Part shown: positions 1 to 9,186 of the stretch, one piece after another | Layout: each line of letters begins with the position of its first letter | Position numbering within the stretch: the first letter of the stretch is position 1 | Assembly (NCBI RefSeq): GCF_025643255.1 | Contig: NZ_CP087112.1 | Coordinates: 2,542,001-2,606,000, forward strand | Source of the DNA: Halomonas sp. 7T | GTDB lineage: Bacteria > Pseudomonadota > Gammaproteobacteria > Pseudomonadales > Halomonadaceae | Length of the DNA: 64,000 nt | Direction of reading: 5' to 3' | Position numbers and translations under genes: made by a program | Notes under the pieces: model-generated | Seen by the model: only the letters and a program-made list of their open reading frames with translations | What the model was told of the DNA's origin: nothing | Database searches by the model: none

Positions 1-68
1 ACATAACCTCATTGTATTTCTGAGACTCCTCTTTTTAACCTACTGTTTCGTATAAAAAACAGCTAAAG

Positions 69-99
69 AAAAGGCAGGCTTCAGTAAGCCTGCCTTTTT
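69..99. terminator. Intrinsic terminator, usable in both directions
   Basis: Inverted repeat AAAAGGCAGGCTT (69-81) with AAGCCTGCCTTTT (86-98), a four-base loop and T-rich flanks. It lies just past the stop of the small minus-strand gene that ends at 129. It could also stop transcription entering from the left. Bases 1-68 hold nothing else I can identify. Confidence 0.8.
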
Positions 100-128
100 A
101 TGTTTTTATGCTCAAACACTTAATTTCG

Positions 129-308
129 CTACCCTTTGGGGCCAAGCAAAAACCAGGCAATTAATCCAACCAATGGAAAGAACAGTAAGACTAAAATCCA
201 CAGCAGCTTTGCCAAGCCGCCCGCCGAACTTTTGGCGACCTTAACAATGGCCCAAATCACAATAATGAGCCAAATAAGACCTAATAAACCACCGACTTCA
301 ATACCCAT
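129..308 (-). CDS. Small two-helix membrane protein, PLDc_N-like
   Basis: A 59-residue protein. It starts MGIEVGGLLGLIWLIIVIWA and ends WFLLGPKG. Two hydrophobic helices lie at about residues 6-24 and 37-54, joined by a short basic stretch (KVAKSSAGGLAKL). This resembles the small family named after the phospholipase D nuclease N-terminal domain (PLDc_N), which has no nuclease residues and no settled function. The start at 308 has AAGGAG seven bases upstream. The plus-strand frame covering the same bases has no such signal and a composition typical of antisense translation, so I chose the minus strand. It appears to be monocistronic, ending at the terminator at 69-99. Confidence 0.75.
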   Translation of the reverse strand: MGIEVGGLLGLIWLIIVIWAIVKVAKSSAGGLAKLLWILVLLFFPLVGLIAWFLLGPKG

Positions 309-386
309 AGCAACTCCTTAGCATGTTGGCATCCATGAGTTTCCAGCTAATCACAACCGATCGTCACTGACAAGGTTGTTCCACTG

Positions 387-896
387 TCAAGGTAGTCTCA
401 GCACCATTTCACCACCCCGTATTTCAATGTCTAGCAGGTTTAGAAAACTCATGCCCAGCAACACCGTATCGCGCTCCATCCCTGGGCTAATCGACCCCTG
501 TACGTTGTTTGCGCGTATGCCACCTAGGGTGACTTCCTCTAACATCGTTAAACTGCCTTCGACCCGTCCATTCGCGGTATTAAACCAAGCGCTGCGATCA
601 GGCTCTAAGCCTAAACTGGCGGCTAAATCTCGGGGAACTGCCACATAGGTAGCGCCGGTATCCAACAGAAACGTAACCGGTTCACCGTTAATCTGGCCTG
701 GCGCTTCAAAGTGTCCCGAGCGGCTTCGCTTTAGAACGACGGGGCCATCATCAAGAGCGGTGTTCATAATATGCGCATTGGGCGTCATGATGTTGTCAAA
801 ACCGCCGTCAACGAGCCACGTGCCCGCACCAATCAGCAACACCCAAAAAAGCAGCATCATGACGATACCACCGCGCTGCGCTGTGTATGGAGTCAT
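387..896 (-). CDS. Retropepsin-like aspartic protease, membrane-anchored
   Basis: A 169-residue protein with one N-terminal membrane anchor (about residues 12-30, MMLLFWVLLIGAGTWLV) and a periplasmic domain of the single-domain retropepsin-like clan AA family seen in many Proteobacteria (TIGR02281 type). The catalytic motif is FLLDTGATYVAVP, with the DTG aspartate. The second family landmark, a hydrophobic pair followed by Gly, is present as VLLGMSFL near the C terminus. Such proteins are expected to act as dimers; the substrate is unknown. It lies 25 bases downstream of the MFS gene on the same strand, so co-transcription is possible. The family call is strong and the biological role is not known. 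Confidence 0.85.
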   Translation of the reverse strand: MTPYTAQRGGIVMMLLFWVLLIGAGTWLVDGGFDNIMTPNAHIMNTALDDGPVVLKRSRSGHFEAPGQINGEPVTFLLDTGATYVAVPRDLAASLGLEPDRSAWFNTANGRVEGSLTMLEEVTLGGIRANNVQGSISPGMERDTVLLGMSFLNLLDIEIRGGEMVLRLP

Positions 897-921
897 GTGC
901 CTCCTTAGGCCTTACGCATCT

Positions 922-2265
922 CTATGTGCTTTTCCATGCGAGCGCGGCTTCGCGTCCACGCCGCTCATTAACGCCCGCACAAATCAGCATGGCGATCATA
1001 AATAGCCCTACACACAATAGAATAGACGCTTGCAGGCCAATGAGCGTTTGTAAAACACCCAGCATGACGATCCCCAATACGCCAGCCAGTTTGTTGGCTA
1101 ACCCCCAGAAGCCAAAAAACTCGGCTGACTTCTCAAGCGGCGAAAACAACCCTACAAGCGCTCGGCTCGCAGACTGGCTAGAACCCAAACTAAGGCCTGC
1201 TAAACAGCCCACCACTAAAAACACATGCTGTGCCTGCCAGTGCCAGCCAAAGCGGCTATTGGCCCACACGGTTAACTCGGGCGTTCCCCAAATAGCCACT
1301 ATCGCCGTTACCCATAGCGCCAGGGTCATTTGATACGTGCGCTTTGCACCCAGCTTATCCTGAAGAAACCCAAACCCAAGCGCCCCCACTGCTGCGGTAA
1401 TTTGCACGATGATAAACATGATATTGCGAACGCTTTCATCCCAGCCAATTACCTGGGCGCCATAGATAAAGGCAAAGGCGATAATGATGTAAACCCCCGC
1501 CATCGAAAACAGCAGCGACACCAGAAAAATGCTCAAATCCTTGAAATAGCGAAGCTCATGAAACGTCGTCAGTACACGCTGCTGAGCGATGTGCCGGTAG
1601 GCAACACCACTCGGCTGGGGTGTACCTCGCTCCTTCAGCCATAAAAACGTAGGAATCGCTGCCAATAGGAAAAAACCGGCAGCAAAAGGCCCCACCCAGC
1701 GAATACGCTCAAAATTATCCGCCGTTGCCTCACCGAGCACGACCAGCGTAAACCCCGCTGCGAAAAGCCCCCCTATGTAGCCTAGCGCCCAGCCAAAACC
1801 AGAAATTTTACCCAGTGCGCTCGGCGGCCCCAGTTCCGGTAAAAACGCGGCAATAAAGGACTCCCCCATTGAGTACGCATAGTTTGAGAGCACAATTAAC
1901 AGTAACCCCACCACCACAAAACCTGGCTCCACAAAATAGAGCATCGCGGTTGTGGCCACCGTGGCCAGATAACTGATCAGTAAAAAGCGCTTTTTTTCAG
2001 CACGGTAGTCCATGACTGCGCCACACAATGGGGCTGTTACGACCACCATCAAATAGCTAGTGGCCAGCGCCAAGCTCCATAGAAAGTTGGCCAGCCGGAA
2101 ACCATCTCCTCTATCCCCTACAATGACGGTGGTAAAGAGCTCACCGAACACAACGGTGATGATCAGTAAGGTGTAGGCCTGATTGGCAAAATCGAACATC
2201 GCCCAGCCAAAAATCTCACGGCGCGATGCGTAGGTAGCAACCGGTGTGGCAGAAGCAGGCAGCAT
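922..2265 (-). CDS. MFS transporter, UMF1 / Atg22-like family
   Basis: A 447-residue permease with about twelve hydrophobic segments. The opening motif REIFGWAMFDFANQAYTLLI is typical of the UMF1 group of the major facilitator superfamily, related to fungal vacuolar Atg22. The MFS loop 2-3 signature is recognisable around DYRAEKKRFLLIS. Atg22 exports amino acids from the vacuole; bacterial members have no firm substrate, so none is given here. The start at 2265 follows an AGAGAG sequence. The gene is followed closely by the retropepsin-like gene. Confidence 0.85.
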   Translation of the reverse strand: MLPASATPVATYASRREIFGWAMFDFANQAYTLLIITVVFGELFTTVIVGDRGDGFRLANFLWSLALATSYLMVVVTAPLCGAVMDYRAEKKRFLLISYLATVATTAMLYFVEPGFVVVGLLLIVLSNYAYSMGESFIAAFLPELGPPSALGKISGFGWALGYIGGLFAAGFTLVVLGEATADNFERIRWVGPFAAGFFLLAAIPTFLWLKERGTPQPSGVAYRHIAQQRVLTTFHELRYFKDLSIFLVSLLFSMAGVYIIIAFAFIYGAQVIGWDESVRNIMFIIVQITAAVGALGFGFLQDKLGAKRTYQMTLALWVTAIVAIWGTPELTVWANSRFGWHWQAQHVFLVVGCLAGLSLGSSQSASRALVGLFSPLEKSAEFFGFWGLANKLAGVLGIVMLGVLQTLIGLQASILLCVGLFMIAMLICAGVNERRGREAALAWKST

Positions 2266-2327
2266 TAATGAATCTCTCTAAAAGGGTGGCAGTCAACGGG
2301 CAGCCGGTTGGCCCTTAATCAACGACG

Positions 2328-2350
2328 AACGCCCGGCAAAGCCGGGCGTT
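2328..2350. terminator. Stem-loop between the MFS gene and the small ORF
   Basis: Perfect stem AACGCCCGGC (328-337 of this kilobase) with GCCGGGCGTT (341-350) and an AAA loop. It lies downstream of the minus-strand small gene and upstream of the MFS gene. There is no clear T tract on either side, so it may be a weak terminator or an RNA-stabilising hairpin. Confidence 0.5.
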
Positions 2351-2370
2351 CGCGTAGTGACGTGGTGCAG

Positions 2371-2517
2371 TTACAGCAGCCAGTGCGCAACAACGGCCGA
2401 CAGCCCCACCACGATAGCGGTCACAACGGCGACGGTGACAACACGATCTAGCCAGCGGTCAAACGCCGCATGTTTAGACGACCGTCGCGTCGCACCGTGA
2501 CGTCCCTGCCGGGCCAT
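2371..2517 (-). CDS. Small single-helix membrane protein of unknown function
   Basis: Using the ATG at 2517, this encodes 48 residues: a basic head (MARQGRHGATRRSSKHAAF) followed by one hydrophobic helix (VVTVAVVTAIVVGLSAVVAHWLL) at the C terminus, a tail-anchored layout. The same frame is open up to a GTG at 2634 (87 residues), which would overlap the end of the BCCT gene by 59 bases and add a second hydrophobic stretch. Neither start has a good ribosome binding site; I prefer the shorter form because it avoids the overlap. It is probably co-transcribed with the BCCT transporter upstream. I do not recognise a family. Confidence 0.45.
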   Translation of the reverse strand: MARQGRHGATRRSSKHAAFDRWLDRVVTVAVVTAIVVGLSAVVAHWLL

Positions 2518-2575
2518 TAGCACGCTCGTTCCATGTGTGCGCTCTCCCACAAATGAGGCTGGTAGTAGCGTAAGG

Positions 2576-4201
2576 CTAGCTATTGATACGCCGGTTAATA
2601 ACGCTCGGTGAGCGCCGTAAACGCTCTTCTTCACCTAGTTGTTCGGCTTCAAACGCGTCTGCGCCAACGGGCGTATCGCCATGACGGCGATAGAGCTGTG
2701 TCAGCATTGCCTTTCGATCTGCTCGTAGTTCGCGTATTAGTACAAAAATCATCATATACAGAATAAACGTGAACGGAAGTGCCGAAAGCACCGCAGCTGA
2801 CTGTAAGCCCGACAAGCCCCCGGCCACAATGAGTGTGAAGCAGATAGCCGCAATTAACACCCCCCAGATCACCCGTTTGTAGAGGGGTGGGTTGATCGAA
2901 CCGTTATCGGTCATTTGTGCCACGATATAGGAGGCCGAGTCCGCCGAGGTGACCAGGAACACAAAAATCAGCAGCATTGCGACGACCGATAGCACATTTG
3001 AGAAAGGCATAAGCTCAAACATCTCAAACAGGGCAACGGTGATGTTGGCTTGCGTCGCCGCAGCGAGCCCTACGTTATCGCCATTTAGCTCCATATGAAG
3101 TGCCGCACCGCCAAAGACTCCCATCCATAGGCAGGCTAGCAGCGGCGGCACTAACAAAACGCCAAACACATACTCTTTGATGGTACGGCCGCGGGATACT
3201 CGCGCAACGAAGGTACCGACAAACGGTGACCACGCAATGACCCACGCCCAGTAAAAAATCGTCCAGCTACTAGCCCACTCATTATCGCTATACGGTGAAA
3301 TACGCAGGCTCATACCGATGAAATTTTGTAGATAGTCACCAATCCCCAGCGTGATGGTTTCGAGAATGGCAATGGTCGGCCCCGTTACCAGTACATAGAG
3401 CATTAAGCCAATACACAGGATCATATTTAAGTTCGACAGGCGCTTAATCCCTTTATCAAGCCCCGACCACGTGGACAACATATAGGCGCAGAACATCACA
3501 AACAGAATAATAAACTGCCACAAGCCATTCTCTGGCAGGCCGAAGACCGCGTTAAGCCCACCGTTCATCTGCAAAACACCTAGCCCCAAAGAGGTCGCCA
3601 CCCCCATGACGGTGGCAACAACGGCAAATACATCTAACCAGGATGCGTAAGGGCGAATCTGGGGATTTTTTGCGGTAACCGATGACAGCACCGAAGAGAC
3701 AAGCCCCGCTTGGCCTTTGCGAAATTGAAAGTAGGCAATGATTAACCCCACCACGGAGAAAGCAGCCCACTGATGGATGCCCCAATTAAAGTAGCTGTAC
3801 TGGATGGCATAGCGCGCGGCGGCCTCGGTTTCTGCGGGCATATCCCTATAAGGCGGGTCAATATAGTGGCTCATGGGTTCGGCCATGCCGTAAAACACCA
3901 AGCCCACACCAAACCCCGCAGCCAGCAGCATGCTTATCCAGGAGAAAAACGTATAGTTCGGCGTACTGTCTTGTGGGCCTAGGCGCACTTTGCCGTATTT
4001 GCTCAGCGCTAGGCCGAATAAAAAAACGACAAAACCAAAAACTGAAAAGAGATAAAACCAGCCAAATAGCCTAGTAACCGTGGCTAGTGCGGCTTCCGCT
4101 GCGCCACCAAAGCCAATAGGAAACGCCGCCCCCACTATGACCAGAGCGAAAATAATAATCGTTGACGCAATAAAGACTGATTTTCCTCCATGGCTTGCCA
4201 T
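2576..4201 (-). CDS. BCCT family osmoprotectant transporter
   Basis: A 541-residue betaine/carnitine/choline-type transporter with twelve predicted membrane segments. The tryptophan-rich family signature in segment 8 is clear (FYWAWVIAWSPFVGTFVAR), followed by SRGRTIKEY. The glycine stretch of segment 3 is present as GFGVGLVFYGMAEP, close to that of the sodium-coupled betaine carrier BetP. GIHQWAAFSVVGL is another family block. The C-terminal tail of about 55 residues is charged and cytoplasmic, where some relatives sense osmotic stress. Uptake of glycine betaine or a related compatible solute fits a halophile, but the exact substrate cannot be read from the sequence. The promoter should lie in 4202-4368, divergent from the next gene. 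Confidence 0.92.
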   Translation of the reverse strand: MASHGGKSVFIASTIIIFALVIVGAAFPIGFGGAAEAALATVTRLFGWFYLFSVFGFVVFLFGLALSKYGKVRLGPQDSTPNYTFFSWISMLLAAGFGVGLVFYGMAEPMSHYIDPPYRDMPAETEAAARYAIQYSYFNWGIHQWAAFSVVGLIIAYFQFRKGQAGLVSSVLSSVTAKNPQIRPYASWLDVFAVVATVMGVATSLGLGVLQMNGGLNAVFGLPENGLWQFIILFVMFCAYMLSTWSGLDKGIKRLSNLNMILCIGLMLYVLVTGPTIAILETITLGIGDYLQNFIGMSLRISPYSDNEWASSWTIFYWAWVIAWSPFVGTFVARVSRGRTIKEYVFGVLLVPPLLACLWMGVFGGAALHMELNGDNVGLAAATQANITVALFEMFELMPFSNVLSVVAMLLIFVFLVTSADSASYIVAQMTDNGSINPPLYKRVIWGVLIAAICFTLIVAGGLSGLQSAAVLSALPFTFILYMMIFVLIRELRADRKAMLTQLYRRHGDTPVGADAFEAEQLGEEERLRRSPSVINRRINS

Positions 4202-4368
4202 AGAACCTCCGTGTTAGATAAGCATTATGCGCAGCAAGATTGCCTGTACAGAGAAACCCTAACATTTGCCCATACTCATCGCATTGTGCTGCCCGCATAG
4301 ATACGTCTTCAAATGAACTTGCTAGCGCCACTATGTTCCAATGGGGCAAATGAACGATGGAGATCTGT

Positions 4369-4725
4369 ATGCCACACATGAATCGTGACCAACGCAATGC
4401 CGCTTGGCAGGCTGCCAACCAGTGGCGTGCGAGGGCAACTCAAGCACAGCCTACCGGACTGCTCGGCAGTTTTAAGCTGCTGTTGACTTGGCTGGCCTTT
4501 GGCGCCTTGATGGTTGTTGGCGTCGTACTCGGCCTATTTTTCTTACTGATTGGCTGGGCCATGATGCCGTTTGTACGCCATAAGATGAAAAAGCGTATGG
4601 AACAAATGCGCGCCGAACAAGCGCAAGATATTGGAGGCGGCTATGCGGGTTCGCCGCACCAGCGTCACCAACACGATGCGCTAGAAGGGAGTTACGAAGT
4701 TAAAGATGACGCTCCCCGCCGTTAA
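4369..4725 (+). CDS. Small membrane protein of unknown function, His-rich tail
   Basis: A 118-residue protein starting MPHMNRDQRNAAWQAANQWR. The start at 4369 has GGAG six bases upstream; an ATG at 4357 overlaps that site and is rejected. A soluble head of about 35 residues is followed by one long or two short membrane helices (about residues 40-68), a strongly basic stretch (RHKMKKRMEQM) that should stay in the cytoplasm, and a Gly/His-containing tail. It is divergent from the BCCT gene and convergent with the AEC permease gene. I recognise no family. Confidence 0.7.
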   Translation: MPHMNRDQRNAAWQAANQWRARATQAQPTGLLGSFKLLLTWLAFGALMVVGVVLGLFFLLIGWAMMPFVRHKMKKRMEQMRAEQAQDIGGGYAGSPHQRHQHDALEGSYEVKDDAPRR

Positions 4726-4743
4726 CTCTTTATTCATACTCTT

Positions 4744-5637
4744 CTACGTCGGCGCATAAATCCAGGCAAACGCAGCAGCCAGCGTTAGTGGCATAACCAC
4801 GAGGCTTCCCAAATTGCCTATAAGCACCAGCGATGCCACCTTCTGAGGCTCCAGGTGGTACTGCTCGGCAACGAGATAGTTAAGCACCGCTGGTGGCAAC
4901 GCTGCAAACACCAACAGAACCGCCGTTTGCAGTGGGTTAATGGGTAACAACCACATAAAGGGTAAGGCAATGACAATGCCGGAGAGCGGACAAAGCAGCG
5001 CCCCCAACAACCCCGTTCGCCAATCGCTAAAGTCAATTTCCAGCAAACGCACACCTAACGCAAACAGCATCAGCGGGATACACACCCCTCCTAACGTATG
5101 CATCGCTTCCAACAGCCAGCCGGGAAGCGGTAATCCACCGACATTAACCACTAAACCCGCGATACTCGCCGCGACTATCGGCATGCGCAGAAGGCGCCAT
5201 AGCGACGTGCGCGGGTCGAGCATGTAAAGCCCCACCGAAAAATGGAGCAGCATTTCGACGATAAACACCACGACTGCTGCAGGCAGTGCTTCTGGCCCAA
5301 AGGCAAGCACCAGCAGCGGTACCCCCATGTTGCCCGAGTTGTTAAACATCATCGGGGGCAAGAAAACTTTTACATCCAGCGACAGCCATTTAGCCACGGG
5401 CCACAGCAGCAAACCAGAGCCTAAAACAACCGCCACTGCGGCGGTGGCAAGCCACGCATAGTCGGCTAACGGGGCCTGGCGGTCGGCGAGTACCGCAAAC
5501 ACTAAAAGCGGTACAAAAAGCTCCATATTTAGGGTATTGAGGCTTCTAATATCCGGCGTGCGGAAGTGCCCATACGCCGCGCCACACCCCGCAATAAGAA
5601 ACACTGGCAGTAGCGTTGCCAGGATTTGTCCGATCAT
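4744..5637 (-). CDS. AEC family permease (auxin efflux carrier-like)
   Basis: A 297-residue membrane protein with about ten hydrophobic segments. The family blocks are the N-terminal AGCGAAYGHFRTPDIRSLNTL region followed by LNMELFVPLLVFAVLA, and the central MMFNNSGNMGVPLLVLAFG, whose NxGxxGxP pattern is the hallmark of AEC/PIN-like bacterial permeases. The C-terminal repeat carries VFAALPPAVLNYLVAEQY. Bacterial members transport malate, malonate or other organic acids, but the substrate here is open. The ribosome binding site is weak (GGAAG about twelve bases upstream). It stands alone, convergent with the gene on its left. Confidence 0.88.
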   Translation of the reverse strand: MIGQILATLLPVFLIAGCGAAYGHFRTPDIRSLNTLNMELFVPLLVFAVLADRQAPLADYAWLATAAVAVVLGSGLLLWPVAKWLSLDVKVFLPPMMFNNSGNMGVPLLVLAFGPEALPAAVVVFIVEMLLHFSVGLYMLDPRTSLWRLLRMPIVAASIAGLVVNVGGLPLPGWLLEAMHTLGGVCIPLMLFALGVRLLEIDFSDWRTGLLGALLCPLSGIVIALPFMWLLPINPLQTAVLLVFAALPPAVLNYLVAEQYHLEPQKVASLVLIGNLGSLVVMPLTLAAAFAWIYAPT

Positions 5638-5773
5638 CGCCGCGTGACTTCCACACGCACGGCAGCATCATGCAACACCAGCAACATCTTGCATATCCTT
5701 ATGGTTATTCTGAATGATTTGTTATCAGGCTATCTTCCCTGTCGATGCTACTGAAAAAGTGCCAAGCCGCCAA

Positions 5774-8773
5774 TCACGACTCAAGAAAACGCTGCCAAAG
5801 TGCAATAACAACGTCACGCTGCGCTTTGAACTCGTCTACTTTCACCGTGTTTTTTTCACCGGTGAGCGCGACGCGATGGGTGCGGCTGCGATACGCTAAG
5901 TAGGCATCTCGCAGCTGATCAGCTTCTGACGGGGACAGGTGCCCACTCTCAGCCAGCGTTTCTAAAATGCGGATATTATCGCTGTAAGTCATCAGCGACG
6001 GGGTTTGGTGCGCCAGCGCCAGCACGGCGTACTGGCAGATAAATTCAATATCGACCATGCCGCCAGCATCTTGTTTTAAATTAAACTGTGCTGTTTCATT
6101 CTCACTATCCGCCCCTGCACTCACCTGCCCTCGTGCGCCGGGCCCTTTGGTGCCTAAATGGTCGCGCATTTTATGGCGCATTGTGACCACATCGTGACGC
6201 AGGCTTTCACGGTCACGTTCACGACACAAAATATCACCACGTAGTGCATCAAACTTGTCCGCCAGCACCTGGCTACCTGCTACCACCCGGGCACGCACCA
6301 AGGCTTGATGCTCCCAGGTCCAAGCATTTTGCTGCTGGTACTCGGCAAACGCCGCCAGAGAGGTGACCAGCAGGCCAGCGTTGCCCGAAGGACGCAAGCG
6401 CATGTCCACTTCATAAAGGCTGCCTGCGGGTGTAACGGCAGTTAATAGGTGAATAATGCGCTGGCCTAAGCGGGTAAAGAATACCGGCGTATCCACTGGC
6501 CTGGGGCCATCGGTACTGCCTTTGCCATCGCTATCGTGAAGAAACACCAGATCCAAGTCAGAGCTGTAGCCAAGCTCGATCCCTCCCAACTTGCCGTAAC
6601 CCACAATAACAAACGCCGGTGTTTGGGCATCCAAGCCTGCAGGCACGCCATGCTTACGGGTCACATGCTTCCAGGCCATCGCCAGCACTGCATCTAGAAT
6701 CACTTCGGCAATGTAGGTTAAGTAATCGCTGACTTTCATAAGATGCCGAGTACCTGCCACATCAGAAGCGGCAACGTGCAACATTTGCGCGTGTTTGAAT
6801 ACCCGCAGGGCTTCCAATTGCGCTTCATCGTCATCTTCTGGTAGCCGGTTGAGCGTTTGACGCAACTCATCGGCAAGGCGTGCTTTGTCTGCAGGGGTAT
6901 AGAGCGTTTCTGGAGTAAGCAGCTCATCCAGCAGAATCGGGTAGCGGGCCAGCTGCTCGGCAATCCAAGGGCTTGCCGAACACAGGCGCATTAAATGCTC
7001 AAGCGCGTGGGGGTTTTCACGCAGCAGTGCCAGGTAAGCCGTGCGGCGCAACACCGACTCAATCAACGGCTGCACTCTGGCAAGCGCAGTATCCGGCGTT
7101 TCGCTCTCCGCCACGGCATCCAGCAGTAGCGGCATTAGGGCGTCTAACCGCTCAAAGCCGATGCGCTGCATACTTTGTACTTGGCGGGAGTGATAGAGGC
7201 TATGCAGCCGCTTGAGCGCCTGTTCAGGCGCATTAAAACCAGCCTCAGTCAGATGCGCCAACGCCTCTTCCTGCTCTAGCTCGCCCCGCCACATTAAGCG
7301 CCACTCTTCTAGGCTAAGACTCGCGTCATCATTGCCCTCTTCAACATCGTCCTCTGGGTCTGCAATCACCGCGTCAAAGTGTTGGCGCACCCGCTGGCGC
7401 ACTTCATCTAGCTGCGCCACTAACCCTGACCAGTCTTCATGCCCCATAGCAAACGCAACGCGCTCACGGTCGATATCATCGATTGGCAGCGTTTGGGTTT
7501 GGCGGTCTTCCAGCGCCTGGAGAACGTGCTCCACATCGCGCAAGAAGGCATAATCCGGCAGGAGTTCATCGACTACGCGTTGGGGTAACAAGCCCAATGC
7601 CGGAAGACAGTTAAGCGCTGTTTTTAGCGAGCTCACCTGGAGTTCGGTATCCCGGCCACCACGAATGAGCTGAAACGCCTGAACAACGAACTCCACTTCC
7701 CGGATACCGCCAGGGCCCAGTTTGATATTGCTCTGCATCCCTTTGCGCTTAACTTCGCGATTAATCATCGCTTTTAGCTCACGCAGCGACTCAATCGCGC
7801 CAAAATCGAGGTAGCGGCGATAAACAAACGGACGAAGACTGGCTAAAAGCTCATGGCCTGCCTCGACGTCGCCGGCAACAGGCCGCGCTTTCAGCATGGC
7901 GTAGCGTTCCCATTCTCGCCCCTGATCTTGATAGTAACTAGAAAGCATCGCGAAACTACCCACCAAGGGTCCACCATCGCCTAAGGGCCTTAGGCGCATG
8001 TCTACCCGAAAGGCAAAGCCATCGGCGGTCATGGCATCTAACGCGGCAATTAAACGCTGCCCTAGTTTGGTGAAATACTCCTGATGCTCTAGGGGTTTAC
8101 GCCCACCTTCGGTGTCGCCTTTTTCTGGAAATGCGAAAATCAGATCAATATCCGAGGATAAATTCAGCTCGCCGGCCCCCAGCTTACCCATTCCCAACAC
8201 CACCAGCCGCTGGGGGTCGCCGTCATTACGTGGAGCTGGAAGCCCCCACCGTGGGGCATAGAAATGTTCAAGCCACGTCAATGCAGCCTCAATACAGACT
8301 TCGGCTAACCACGAGACGGATTGAGCGGTATCCCACATGCTGTAGCCAGCAGGCCGGTTGAGGTCGCGCCACACGATACCCAGCATACGGGCACGACGAA
8401 AGCGGCGAATAACGCGCTGCATAGCCTCCTCATCGTCAGCGCTTTCCAGCGCTTCTTCCAGCCAGCACGACTGGTCATCTTTACTGGGTGCCGCGTCTAA
8501 CTCACCGGCAACATCCAGATCCACCAGCCAGTGAGGGAAGCGCGTCAAGGTGTCTAACGCAAAGGTCGATACGCTCAGCACCTTGGTAAGCGCTTCTCGA
8601 CGCGATTCGGAAAGCGCCTCCCAACTGCTCGAGGGCAGCGGTTGCTTGGCCATCTCAGCCACATTATCGGCTTGGCTAAGCGCTTCACTCAGCCGTTGCC
8701 ACGCTTTTTTTGCCACCGGCTTCAGCGATAACGGCAGCACTTCCCTCGGTAAAAACGCATCGTTCAATTGCAT
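5774..8773 (-). CDS. glnE: Glutamine synthetase adenylyltransferase / adenylyl-removing enzyme
   Basis: A 999-residue bifunctional enzyme that adds AMP to glutamine synthetase and removes it, setting its activity according to nitrogen status through PII. Two homologous nucleotidyltransferase domains are visible: the N-terminal removing domain with GKLGAGELNLSSDIDLIFAF (about residues 195-215) and the C-terminal transferring domain with GKLGGIELGYSSDLDLVFLH (about 710-730). Each is followed by an RLRP motif. Length is slightly above the E. coli protein (946). The start is the ATG at 8773 (MQLNDAFLP), with GAGG five bases upstream; an upstream TTG in frame is rejected. It is the last gene of a five-gene minus-strand run, ten bases after dgkA. 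Confidence 0.96.
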   Translation of the reverse strand: MQLNDAFLPREVLPLSLKPVAKKAWQRLSEALSQADNVAEMAKQPLPSSSWEALSESRREALTKVLSVSTFALDTLTRFPHWLVDLDVAGELDAAPSKDDQSCWLEEALESADDEEAMQRVIRRFRRARMLGIVWRDLNRPAGYSMWDTAQSVSWLAEVCIEAALTWLEHFYAPRWGLPAPRNDGDPQRLVVLGMGKLGAGELNLSSDIDLIFAFPEKGDTEGGRKPLEHQEYFTKLGQRLIAALDAMTADGFAFRVDMRLRPLGDGGPLVGSFAMLSSYYQDQGREWERYAMLKARPVAGDVEAGHELLASLRPFVYRRYLDFGAIESLRELKAMINREVKRKGMQSNIKLGPGGIREVEFVVQAFQLIRGGRDTELQVSSLKTALNCLPALGLLPQRVVDELLPDYAFLRDVEHVLQALEDRQTQTLPIDDIDRERVAFAMGHEDWSGLVAQLDEVRQRVRQHFDAVIADPEDDVEEGNDDASLSLEEWRLMWRGELEQEEALAHLTEAGFNAPEQALKRLHSLYHSRQVQSMQRIGFERLDALMPLLLDAVAESETPDTALARVQPLIESVLRRTAYLALLRENPHALEHLMRLCSASPWIAEQLARYPILLDELLTPETLYTPADKARLADELRQTLNRLPEDDDEAQLEALRVFKHAQMLHVAASDVAGTRHLMKVSDYLTYIAEVILDAVLAMAWKHVTRKHGVPAGLDAQTPAFVIVGYGKLGGIELGYSSDLDLVFLHDSDGKGSTDGPRPVDTPVFFTRLGQRIIHLLTAVTPAGSLYEVDMRLRPSGNAGLLVTSLAAFAEYQQQNAWTWEHQALVRARVVAGSQVLADKFDALRGDILCRERDRESLRHDVVTMRHKMRDHLGTKGPGARGQVSAGADSENETAQFNLKQDAGGMVDIEFICQYAVLALAHQTPSLMTYSDNIRILETLAESGHLSPSEADQLRDAYLAYRSRTHRVALTGEKNTVKVDEFKAQRDVVIALWQRFLES

Positions 8774-8783
8774 AACCACCTCG

Positions 8784-9155
8784 CTAACCAAAGAACTTCT
8801 GCCAACCCAGCAGGCCCCATGTCAGACCCGCCATCATCAGCGCAAGCATCACCGCCGCCGAGCCAATATCCTTGGCCCGCCCGGAAAGCTCGTGGTGCTC
8901 CGTGCCAATGCGATCGACCACGTTTTCAACGGCGCTGTTAAGCAGCTCCACTATTAGCACCAGAAACAGACTGCCTACCAGTAGCAGCCAGCTGATTGAT
9001 GTCTCGGCAATCCACCAGGCTAAAGGTAGCAAAATAGCGGTAATCACGACCTCTTGGCGAAAGGCGGTTTCGTTTCTAAACGCTGCTTTCAGGCCTTTCC
9101 ACGAATAGCGTGTGGAGTGCACTAAATGGGTTAGACCGGTATGTCTTGGCTTCAT
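8784..9155 (-). CDS. dgkA: Diacylglycerol kinase
   Basis: A 123-residue integral membrane kinase, almost the same length as E. coli DgkA (122). It phosphorylates diacylglycerol released during membrane-derived oligosaccharide or LPS modification back to phosphatidic acid. The family motifs are present: RNETAFRQEV in the first amphipathic helix and the catalytic block ELLNSAVENVVDRIG followed by HHELSGRAKDIGSAAV. Three membrane helices are visible. An AGGGTGGG sequence precedes the start. It sits 31 bases after the PBP4-type gene and ten before glnE, so it is probably part of the same transcript. Confidence 0.96.
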   Translation of the reverse strand: MKPRHTGLTHLVHSTRYSWKGLKAAFRNETAFRQEVVITAILLPLAWWIAETSISWLLLVGSLFLVLIVELLNSAVENVVDRIGTEHHELSGRAKDIGSAAVMLALMMAGLTWGLLGWQKFFG

Positions 9156-9186
9156 GCACGTTTCCCACCCTGCAAATTGTTCTTCA

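Noticed and set aside
136..321. Plus-strand frame of 61 codons near the left edge
   Set aside because: It is antisense to a minus-strand gene with a clear AAGGAG site and two membrane helices. The plus-strand translation is unlike any protein family.
7212..7553. Plus-strand frame of 113 codons within glnE
   Set aside because: Serine/arginine-rich antisense translation of a strongly supported gene, with no start signal.
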